Assembly: GCA_027943245.1 (NCBI GenBank) | Contig: JANDJZ010000386.1 | Span: forward strand, 1 to 14,075 | Length of the DNA stretch: 14,075 nucleotides | Direction of reading: 5' to 3' | From: Acanthamoeba sp. SK_2022b | Taxonomy: Eukaryota > Discosea > Longamoebia > Acanthamoebidae | Shown here: positions 1 to 7,670 of the stretch, one piece after another | Layout: each line of letters opens with the position of its first letter | Position numbering within the stretch: the stretch's first letter is position 1 | Position numbers and translations under genes: made by a program | Notes under the pieces: model-generated | What the model was told of the DNA's origin: nothing | Database searches by the model: none | Seen by the model: only the letters and a program-made list of their open reading frames with translations

Positions 1-18
1 TATTGGACGTCGGTCAGG

Positions 19-294
19 TTAAGAATTGATGAATGGTGAAAAAGCCGAGTTGAGGCGTGGTGTGCAGCGTACATTCTCGTTGGGGTAGCAGCCGTTAGCA
101 TCGGCGTAGAAGACGCCAGAGGCGAGGGAGATCGGGTAGCAGCCCTGAGAGTCCGGGAAGTAGGCGAGCCCGTCGAACAGGGTCGGGCAGCAGCCGTTGG
201 CGTCCCCGAAGAAGCCGGAACCACAGTCCTGCTGGGCCTGGGCGGCCACGAGCAGACCCAGAAGGCAAGTGGCAAGCACGAACATTCGCATCAT
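19..294 (-). CDS. Small secreted cysteine-repeat protein (91 aa)
   Basis: Single-exon ORF. I chose the ATG at 294 because it starts a textbook signal peptide (residues 1-20: a charged MMRM start, a hydrophobic core FVLATCLLGLLVAA, and an AQA cleavage site before QQDC); the open frame upstream of it is probably leader. The mature part has three imperfect repeats with an exact 17-residue period, centred on DANGCCP (31-37), DSQGCYP (48-54) and DANGCYP (65-71), each preceded by an aromatic pair. Mature cysteines are at 24, 35, 36, 52, 69 and 77, six in all, so they could pair fully as disulfides. It is probably secreted or part of a cell surface or cyst wall. I do not recognise a named family, and the function is unknown. 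A TATA-like element lies about 110 bp upstream. The protein ends at TAA at position 19, so it is complete in this window unless unseen introns exist. Confidence 0.7.
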   Translation of the reverse strand: MMRMFVLATCLLGLLVAAQAQQDCGSGFFGDANGCCPTLFDGLAYFPDSQGCYPISLASGVFYADANGCYPNENVRCTPRLNSAFSPFINS

Positions 295-634
295 GGTGCT
301 ATAGGCAAGGTGTGAAGCGAGGGTAGCCTGTCCGGGCGTGGGAGTGTGTGAGTGAGAGAGGAGTGATAGGCGGATAAGGATCTGCTTAGCGTGTTCGGAC
401 TGCCCTTTATGTAGTGCGGCGCCTGGCCAATCGGCGCTCGAGCAACCGGGTTCGTTTCGAAATTCCGCTCGCCAGCCGCTGGCGTCATGTCTGGGTTTGG
501 GCGCACCCCATTCTCCAGATCCCACCCCACCGCCACCCTCATCATCAGCTTCTCTCCTACAAAGGCATCACGCCGTTGATCGTTCGATTTTTGTTTATTT
601 TATTTATTGTTTCTGGGCAAAGGCCGCTCTTTCC
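295..634. other. Intergenic region between the cysteine-repeat gene and the CSTF1 stop
   Basis: These 340 bp hold the promoter and leader of the left-hand gene (minus strand, roughly 295-410) and the 3' flank of the CSTF1 gene (roughly 500-634). Both genes are on the minus strand, head to tail. Open frames on the plus strand here show no recognisable protein and overlap the spliced CSTF1 end, so I do not call them. Confidence 0.5.
404..411 (-). promoter_or_regulatory. TATA-like element upstream of the secreted cysteine-repeat gene
   Basis: On the minus strand this reads CATAAAGG, about 110 bp before the ATG at 294. Position and composition fit a core promoter, but the match to TATAAA is imperfect and no start site can be read from sequence alone. 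Confidence 0.3.
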
Positions 635-2175
635 TCACACCATCCAGAAGCGTGCACGCGAGTCATCGCTGCAAGTGAGGAGGGCGTTTTCGACGGGCGA
701 GGAAACGACGCATCGCACCAGCTGGTTGTGTCCGGTCAGCCGCTGCAGCTGGTCGCCTGCCCAAAACCAGAAAAAAAGGTCAGCCACTTGCATTATAATA
801 ATTTTATAAATCAAAATAATAAAAAAAAATAATTAAAATCGAAAGCGCTACCCGAGCGTGTGTCCCAGATGACGGCCACCGCGCCAGACTCGTCGGGCGC
901 AAGCACGTAGTCCTCGCTGAAGTTGAACGTCGCCGGCAGCCGCCGCTTCTGCACGACGACAACCGAAACGTGTCACACAGGAGACACGTCCAGCTGACGA
1001 GGAGAGCGAAGCGCGGGAAAGGGGGAAGGGGGAGGCAAGGCCGAAGCGGCGTACGCTGAGCACCGAGCCAGAGTAGATTCGGAGGGGTCGCGTCGTGGAC
1101 AGGTCCCAGAGCTTGACGGTCGAGTCCTTCCCGCACGACAGCAGGTATCGCCCGTTCCGCGAAAACTGAACCGAAGTCACCTGCGTGTGCGTGTGCGCGT
1201 TTGGCGATGAGGGGGCGCCCACAGAGAGAAAAGAGACGGGCACGTGCGTACGGCGTTTCCCGAGTGTGCGGCGGGGAAGGTGCTGATGCACGCGGCGCTG
1301 GTGGTGTCCCACAGCTTGATGTTGCCGTCCTTCCCCGCAGAGGCATACACGCCTCCGTCGTTGCGATAGCGAACCTTTACGCAGGAGCCACAGCGAACGG
1401 TTAAGGCGTGCTCATGCGCGTGTGTGCCCGTGTGCGTTACCATGTTCACGGCGGAGGTGTGATTGTCGGCGGCGTTCGGCCCGACAAAGGCCTGCTGGGT
1501 GCGCGTGTCGTAGAGACGGATCCGCGTGTCCTTACCCGACGCCAACAAGAAGTCGCCTGGACCCATGACCCCCCCCCCCAGCACACGCACAGCGATTCCC
1601 CCATCAGCCGTGGGTTGTCCGCGAACACGTGCACGACCCCCCCCCCCAAACCGACCGACCAATGAGGCGAAGGCGTTACCCGAGGGGTGGAAGTCGACCG
1701 AGCGAAGCCGGACCGCGTCCTGGATGAACTTGACGCTGCGCTTGGCGTGGGTCTTGGAGTAGTCGAAGAATTTGATGGAGGTGTCCTTGGAGCAGGAGAT
1801 GAGGAGCGGCGACGTGGGGTGGAAGCAGACGTCGGTCACCGTCTACCCAATCGTTTCGCAACCCCCCCCCCGCAAACGACACACGACACGAGGCACAGCA
1901 CACGGCGTGAGGCACAGTGGTGAGGGGAGAGGGCAGTGCGGCGCCCAAGCTCGGCGGAGTTACCGAGGAGTGGTCGTAGAAGGACCGCGTGACGTTGCGC
2001 GAGGCCCCGTCGTCCATGTGGTCGTGGTGGTTTTCCTTCTTCTCGCCGTGCGCCTTCATCTTTTCCACATCGGCCAGCTTGACCGAAGTGTCCACCGAGC
2101 CGGTGGCCACCAGCTTGCCTGTGTATATTGTGGTGTGTGCGCATTGTCAACTCAACTCAACAATGGCTACCGCTG

Positions 2176-2232
<57 letters not shown>

Positions 2233-2943
2233 GTTTACCATCGTAAGAGAATCGCGCACAGCGCACGGATCCCTTGTGTGTTGTGAGGTAGCGCGTCGTG
2301 TAACGGCAGCCGAGGCGATCCGGCGCCCGGTCGTCTGCGTACCGACACACCCCACGACGCGGCACACGACGAGTGCGCAGCAAAGAGGCAAAGGGGTGAG
2401 ACGAGCTTGTGGCATTGGCAGCATGCCTGCGAGAGTGTGCGCACTCTTTTCGCGGTCAAAATCGAGGCCCTTGGGTCGCACGTTGGCGCCCAGAAGCACG
2501 GAGCCAGAGTCGTCGTCGTTCTCCTTGTCCCACGCCATCTTGTCCTCTGGCGGTCGGCGCGCCACAGAGTGCTGGTGAGCAAAAACGACGCATTGGGGCG
2601 GGGTTGAGGGAATAGAGGGGGGGGGCAGTACTCTCGCGTCTGGTAGTTTCTCTGGTGCGGCCCTTGCTGGCCAACTTATAAAGGCGCTGTGGTGCTACTT
2701 GTGGCGGGCGAGGGATTAGCGTCACATTGGACAGCTGTGCCGCGATGTCGGTAAACCCATCTTCGTGCAGCTGACTGGAAAAGTTCAAATGAGATCGATG
2801 TCAGGCGTTAGAGGATTGAAAAATCGGTTAAAAATATCAAAAACGAAGCCCATTCACGCTTCTGCCACGGCAGTGAACTCATGAGTTGAATCATCATCAA
2901 AGGCGCACCTGATGATGAGCTGGTACAGTGCTCGTTTGTCCAT
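635..2943 (-). CDS. CSTF1: Cleavage stimulation factor subunit 1 (CstF-50), 11 exons
   Basis: Subunit of the nuclear cleavage stimulation factor, which recognises the GU-rich element downstream of poly(A) sites during mRNA 3'-end formation. Exons (minus): 2943-2909, 2774-2632, 2546-2445, 2334-2239, 2118-1964, 1842-1680, 1556-1441, 1374-1252, 1180-1064, 948-852, 756-635. All junctions are GT/AG and phase-consistent, giving 422 residues against about 431 in human. The N-terminus ([15 protein letters not shown]) matches the family's dimerisation domain. WD40 repeats follow, with motifs [90 protein letters not shown] and the terminal [10 protein letters not shown]. The least certain junction is intron 2 (2547-2631); the acceptor was chosen by phase. 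An in-frame upstream ATG at 3090 would add about 49 residues absent from animal homologues, so I prefer 2943. The last intron (757-851) is strikingly AT-rich. Another intron holds a long CA repeat. Confidence 0.93.
2178..2229. repeat. (TG)26 microsatellite inside a CSTF1 intron
   Basis: An uninterrupted TG dinucleotide run of about 52 bp lies in intron 4 of CSTF1 (2119-2238). On the transcribed strand it reads as CA repeats between donor and acceptor. It generates spurious long ORFs made of repeated Thr-His or Val-Cys. Confidence 0.97.
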
Positions 2944-3184
2944 CTTGCGCAGAATATAAAAAGATAACAATTTTTCTTCGGTGCCCCCCCTCCTCGTTTC
3001 AAGTCCCGCCACTGTCAGGTCCGACACCACGGTTCCCACCAACCTGCCTGGAAGAGGAGGTGGGTTTTCTTCATACAATCTACCTTGCATATGGACACCC
3101 ACCTACACTCCACATCTCTTTCATCAATACTCTCAGCAAGAGGAACACGGCCACAGTGGGAGAATCAAGATCAGGAGAAAGAAG
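2944..3184 (-). other. Short intergenic region, kinase stop to CSTF1 start
   Basis: These 241 bp separate two genes on the same strand. The region must hold the CSTF1 promoter and leader and the kinase 3' end. Its frame is open into CSTF1 from an ATG at 3090, so an N-terminally extended CSTF1 cannot be excluded. I see no clear TATA box at a sensible distance. Confidence 0.4.
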
Positions 3185-4685
3185 CTATGTTGATGGCTTG
3201 AGGAACGGGTGATCAAGTGCCTGGGCGGCGGTCAGTCGGTCACCTGCGGAGTGCATCGTCAGCTTGTGTGCGAGGTCGAGAGCATCACCGTTGTCCTCGT
3301 ACAGAGGGTAAGGCATGTCATCAGCATCGTCATCGAATGCACTGGCAGAGTAACATTGCCACACCAAACGCAGATGACATGTACACTTAGCTACGCATGA
3401 TAAGAGAAGGAACACGAGTGTTCGTACCAGCGGAGGCCCAGCCTATCAAGAATTTTGGCCATGCGTGCACAGCGTTGTTTGTGTCCTGCATGCGTTGCCA
3501 TCAGCGCTCCCAATGACTCGACCAGCTTGGTGCTTTTGGTTTGCTCCCCTAGCAGGCTGATGTCCATCAGGAACTCGATTAAGATGATGCCTGCTGCGTA
3601 CATATCGCCCGCTCCACTGCATACTGCTGCCTAATATTGATGCAAGTTCCACCACAACGTGCCTTCAGAAAGGACAAACTTGTCTTGCAGTTGGGTGAAA
3701 AGGGTGAAACCTGACGATCCTCTTGAGCAGCAGTCCCCTGCATGGCCTTAACGCACTCGGGAGAACGATATCCAGGTGTAAAGAACCGCTCGTCTGCGAC
3801 AGGGTCTCCAAATCGATGCATAAATTCGAAGTCGATTAGCAGCACGTGCGCCACTGGAGAGAGAAAGAGAGAATCAATGCAATGAACTGCTTAGTTTCGT
3901 GGAGTCGAGCAGGTAAGCGTGATGTACGATTAGAGGTGGTGTTGCAAGCCAGTAGGTTATGCTGCTTGATGTCCCTATGAGTAAAACCAATGCTATGCAG
4001 GTATGCCAGTGCCTGTGCACTGAAGTTTCGGCCGTGCCAAGTGTTGTACATTTATGAGGTGTCGAGGTACCTTGAACAGACCCACCATTACCGATTTAAT
4101 TTGAGCCAGGTTCAGCGTGAATTCAAAAGAGATGAGTGTCGAAGGCCGGTACTCTAACTCGATTGTGAGAGCTCTTGTGGCTTCATCACGCCAGTGCCCT
4201 AAGAGATTTGGCGTGATGCCTGCACAGGGGTGAGCCATGATCTTTTGGCGGAAACCCAACCAATAGGCACCTTGGTTGCGCAAGAGCATATAAGCCTTAA
4301 GCTCACGTTCATACAGATCGGAAGAGCTCTCGCCATCGAATGTCTTCCGTACCACCATCTGGTCGTTCCGTACTCCCATCTCAACAATTGTGCCTGGTTT
4401 CTGAACAAAGTGAAAGCCACACGGCAAGCACACAGAAAGCAGAAGTTTTGTGGGTACCTCGGCAATTGTAGCCACGAGGTTGAAGTTTGTGCTTCCCATT
4501 TGATCCCAACATGCGTCACTCGCGCCATTGCTAACTGCCTGGGATAGTTGTAGAAGGCTGAGAAAGCCATTGAATAAGAGTACTGCTCCGCGATTGAATT
4601 GCCGCAGATCGGCGTACTGGAAGGTTGGAGAGAAGCTGGGGGCATCAGCATGGCCTGGCGGACTTCGTTGTGAGGGGCTTTGCAT
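3185..4685 (-). CDS. Divergent serine/threonine protein kinase with CDC7-like C-lobe, 6 exons
   Basis: Spliced model (minus): 4685-4458, 4400-4071, 4012-3928, 3853-3711, 3630-3428, 3341-3185; all introns (57, 58, 74, 80, 86 nt) are GT/AG and phase-consistent, giving 381 residues. Visible kinase features: VVRK with candidate ATP-site Lys95, YERELKAYMLL with candidate helix-C Glu107 or 109, SVMVGLFKALAYLHSIG, catalytic loop THRDIKQHNLL (Asp200, Asn205), LLIDFEF (Asp222), TPGYRSPE (240-247, APE-like), DMYAAGIILIEFL, and the terminal DRLTAAQALDHPFLK. The LFKAL...HRDIK stretch and the C-terminus resemble CDC7 kinases; this is from memory. Oddities: DFG is DFE (Glu224), no clear glycine-rich loop is visible, and the N-terminal ~70 residues are unrecognised. 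A further 45-nt intron near 4590-4546 is possible. A degraded partial copy lies near 11.0-11.2 kb. It may be active, or a pseudokinase. Confidence 0.72.
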
Positions 4686-5808
4686 CTTCGAAGGCAAGTT
4701 TGAAACAAACAAACAAGAGTGGGAAACGTGAAAACAAGGGTGGGAAAAAGGTATGCATTGGCGAATATATCTGAGTGATGCCAGCTAGACCGTCAGTTCC
4801 AGCCAGGGGCAGAGGTTAGGTGAGGAAGAACACCGCCATAAGGTGGTGCATCTGGGAGAACTTGTGCAAGCGCTCCAACCTCAAGGCTCTCTTGCCATTC
4901 ACTTCTGCGCCATGGTATTGACGCACTGACTCTATTTCACTAAGGTCAAGGCAACCTGATACACCAGCCTCTCACATAAATGAGCAGATAAAATGTGCAT
5001 ATTTTTATGATTTTGGTGATTTTATGATTTTGGTGATTTTGCCAAGAGATGTTTCTCTCCCTTGCAACATATGGTAAAAACAAGGCAAATCCAACACATA
5101 TTGGATTTCTTTTTTGCCCTATTTGGCGTTTTAGTAACAAAACAACAGTGGTTTTGTAGACTCTTTGCACCTTTTCATCCTTCAACTTGGAGATTGACAG
5201 TGTTGGCCCATGGATTTTGCAGTGCTCAAGATTCCATTGATGAAAAAGAAGCACTGGTAAAATGCTTTTTGCCTTGGGAACTCTTAAGCCTTCAGTTCCA
5301 CCAAATTTCTTGCAATCACTTAATTATCTTCTGGTGCTTCACCACTGCAAGAACCATTATTACCAGCAGCCACCAGCATTGTACCATCACCATCAAAGTT
5401 AGCTGAGGCAGCATGGCACCATACTAAACCACCCAGTGGATGTTGTCAGTGTCGCATTTTCCTGAACACTAAGTTTGAAGGGGGTACATGAGCAAAACCT
5501 TGATGAGGCAGCTCTCACTTGCACATGTGTGGCAGTGCAGCATTCCAGCCAAGAGGTGGAGGAGATGAAGAAAGTGCAGAGCTTTTATGTTCTGTGTGAG
5601 CAATAATGTTTTCTTCAAGCACTCACTCCATGTTGTATGTTTTTGATTCACGTCCTTAACCAGTGGCAGCTGGCTGTAGCAGCTCTTTATGCTCTATGCT
5701 GTTGGCCATCATGTCCTTCCCATGTCGTGGGAACAAGTCCAAGGCTGCCACTTGTCCAAAAGAACCACTGAGTTAAAAGGGTTGTTGTAGCCATCCATTT
5801 TGAGTTGA
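4686..5808. other. AT-richer region without recognisable intact genes
   Basis: The first part is the 5' flank of the kinase. Beyond about 4950 base composition becomes AT-richer. Minus-strand frames around 5254-4946 and 5400-5320 look protein-like in places (a WD40-like phrase NFDGDGTMLVAAG is readable near 5400) but are broken by stops. Plus-strand 5485-5604 is also briefly open. I take these as decayed coding or repeat remnants; no family is assigned. Confidence 0.4.
5007..5040. repeat. Two-copy 17-bp tandem repeat
   Basis: The unit ATGATTTTGGTGATTTT occurs twice in direct, perfect succession (5007-5023 and 5024-5040). The unit itself contains a shorter internal echo (GATTTT twice). Confidence 0.95.
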
Positions 5809-6280
5809 GTTGATCTGGATGAGTCTGATGACAATGACAATATAGTCAGTGGTATTCAAGAGTTCTGGGTGGCTGGCCTACACATGCTGGAGCCCAGGGA
5901 GTGGCTTTGCATATTAATGGAGCAGCCAAAGGTCAATGGAGCCTGCTTAGAAGAAGCCTTCCAGAAGGTTCACAAGTTCTACAAAAAACACTTTCCACTC
6001 CACTCCAATGGTGTGGCTGACATCAACATCTTTTACCATTACTACCTGGTGCGCTCTTGAAAAATCTACTCACAAACCACCCAACAACATGCAGAGAGCT
6101 TTCAACAACTTGGGTTCAGGCAAAACTTACAAGGATGAACTGTTATTATGTTTGCGATCCTGGCATCCATACAAAGTGGCTAGTGAACTGCTGTGGAAGG
6201 TAGAGGCCAAAACAATTTCGGTATTCCAGAATACACAACTGATGCTGATTGTGTATTCTGGAATACACCCAACGCTCTAA
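5809..6280 (+). pseudogene. Unrecognised decayed coding remnant, frame-shifted
   Basis: The frame from 5809 is open for 83 codons to the TGA at 6058 and reads like real protein (acidic start DESDDNDN, then LHMLEPREWLCILMEQP, AFQKVHKFYKKHFPLHS). Protein-like sequence then continues in another frame from about 6047 to 6280 (GKTYKDELLLCLRSWHPYK, ASELLWKVEAK), which suggests a frameshift or a missed short intron near 6050. The 3' part runs into a perfect hairpin at 6221-6266. I do not recognise a family. It could be a remnant of a transposable element or of a host gene. Confidence 0.28.
6221..6266. repeat. Perfect 18-bp inverted repeat with a 10-nt loop
   Basis: Arms 6221-6238 (GTATTCCAGAATACACAA) and 6249-6266 are exact reverse complements, separated by 10 nt. 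Each arm also contains GTATTC...GAATAC, a nested near-palindrome. No terminator U-tract follows. Confidence 0.95.
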
Positions 6281-6527
6281 TCTTGTGCGTTATAACATCT
6301 TCCAACCTCCAGACCTACCCTCACACCATCACTGGTCCAGCCTTACATGCCATTGCACCAACTTCACACTATTTCATTAAGCCTCGACTTGCCAGTACCT
6401 TTAACTGTCCAACACCTTGCCTTAGGTTTGCAATTATGGCATGTGCTTGCGTTACAACAACTATGAATTATTCACTACTACCGTTGTCTGTTTTTGGTCT
6501 TTCTTGGCTTAGCACCCAAGGGCCAGT

Positions 6528-7089
6528 ATGCATGAAGTTGCCTGCTTTACCTTCACCTCCTCAACCATTGGCAGGAGGAAGGCCTCAGTGGTCAGGCGCT
6601 TGTCCAGCTCCATCTTCTCTTTCAATGAGGAGGTTGGAGAGGTTACTTTTGCCCAGCTGGCCCAAACAGTACTTGGTGAAACAGATCAGTCTTCCTTGGC
6701 CAAACTGCAGGAGGCTTACAAGGCCCAGCCTTATGTTGCTGCAGTTTCACCAGTTACCTATGAAGACTCACACAGTTACTTTGAGGACTTCCCACTAGCC
6801 ATGAAAGAGCATCTACAGGTTGTAGTTGCACAGATCACCTTACAAAAAGATTGGTACCTGCTTACTTCCCTATAGATATTACCACTGCCTCATCCACCTT
6901 GACACCTAACTCATTTCTGGCCCAGCTGGAAAGGGAGCAAAGAGTTTCAAACAGGAAAGCGTTGCTCAGCTTGCCCAAGACTTACCCTTTGACAAAGCAA
7001 TGCCAATTACTTTCAGACCAGCTTCTTTTATGCCTGCCCTAGAAACAGTCAATGAGTTTCTAACTTCGCAGCTTCTTTCATATGCCTGA
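6528..7089 (+). pseudogene. Unrecognised coding remnant interrupted by two apparent frameshifts
   Basis: The frame from the ATG at 6528 is open for 115 codons and has convincing protein texture (FNEEVGEVTFAQLAQTVLG, SSLAKLQEAYKAQPYVAAV, YEDSHSYFEDFPLAMKEHL). Near its stop, texture moves to a second frame around 6851-6935 (YFPIDITTASSTLTPNSFL), then to a third frame from about 6932 to a TGA at 7087-7089 (SVAQLAQDLPFDKAM, FMPALETVNEFLTSQLLSYA). This looks like one gene of at least about 185 codons broken twice, or less likely a gene with very short introns. The phrase AQLAQ occurs in both end segments, so an internal repeat is possible. No family assigned. Confidence 0.35.
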
Positions 7090-7670
7090 AGGTCCACCAT
7101 ATTATAGGCAAAATGAAATTCAGAATACTAGTGCCCTTTCTCTGTTACAACAGTCTCCCCCCCCCACTGCTGCCAAAACTCTGTGCACTGAAAAGCGCTG
7201 CTCCTTACAGCTTCACCCTTCTCTGCCGAGCCTCTGATCCTCCCATGGTTTCCCCCAGCTTTTGGTAGCCTGCTTTCAAACATGTGGTTTTCATTGTCCT
7301 CATTTGACTCTTCACCTTCTTGCTCCATACCCTGCCTGAACAAGAGCCCCTATTTTGAGGGTTTTTTTGCATTACTCATGCCCAACACAGTGATTGCAGT
7401 GTATGGATTTAAATCCACTTAGAGAAGACCTGAGAAGAGCAGGAAAGGTGATGGCATGAGCAAGAGCAGGATGCAGGAGCACAGAACCTCCCCCAACAAG
7501 CAGGAGCAAGAGAGGAAGGACCATGCCAAGAAAGAGAGCTCTGAACCCCAACAAGTGAGCGGAGTAGCGAGAACAGAGCAGGACGCCCCACGCGGGGTTT
7601 TTGGGGCTGGGCGTTGGGCAAAAGCCACAGTCATTTGGCCTAACTGGACCCTTAACGTTTTGTTTTCTCT
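7090..7670. other. Non-coding or decayed stretch downstream of the isocyanide synthase gene
   Basis: I see no supportable gene in these 580 bp. The minus-strand frame 7343-7128 is open for 71 codons but low in complexity (Glu/Asn-rich) and unrecognised. The right-hand part (about 7380-7670) is purine-rich on the plus strand and presumably contains the 3' untranslated end of the minus-strand gene ending at 7671; no clear poly(A) signal was located. Confidence 0.4.

Noticed and set aside
414..832. Two plus-strand ORFs over 100 codons
   Set aside because: They overlap the spliced last exon and AT-rich last intron of CSTF1 on the other strand and have no protein texture.
1772..2578. 268-codon plus-strand ORF containing a long Cys-Val run
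   Set aside because: It is antisense to CSTF1 exons and is held open by the TG microsatellite.
5320..5400. WD40-like phrase on the minus strand
   Set aside because: Only one short repeat-like phrase is readable and stops follow on both sides, so chance or very old decay cannot be separated.
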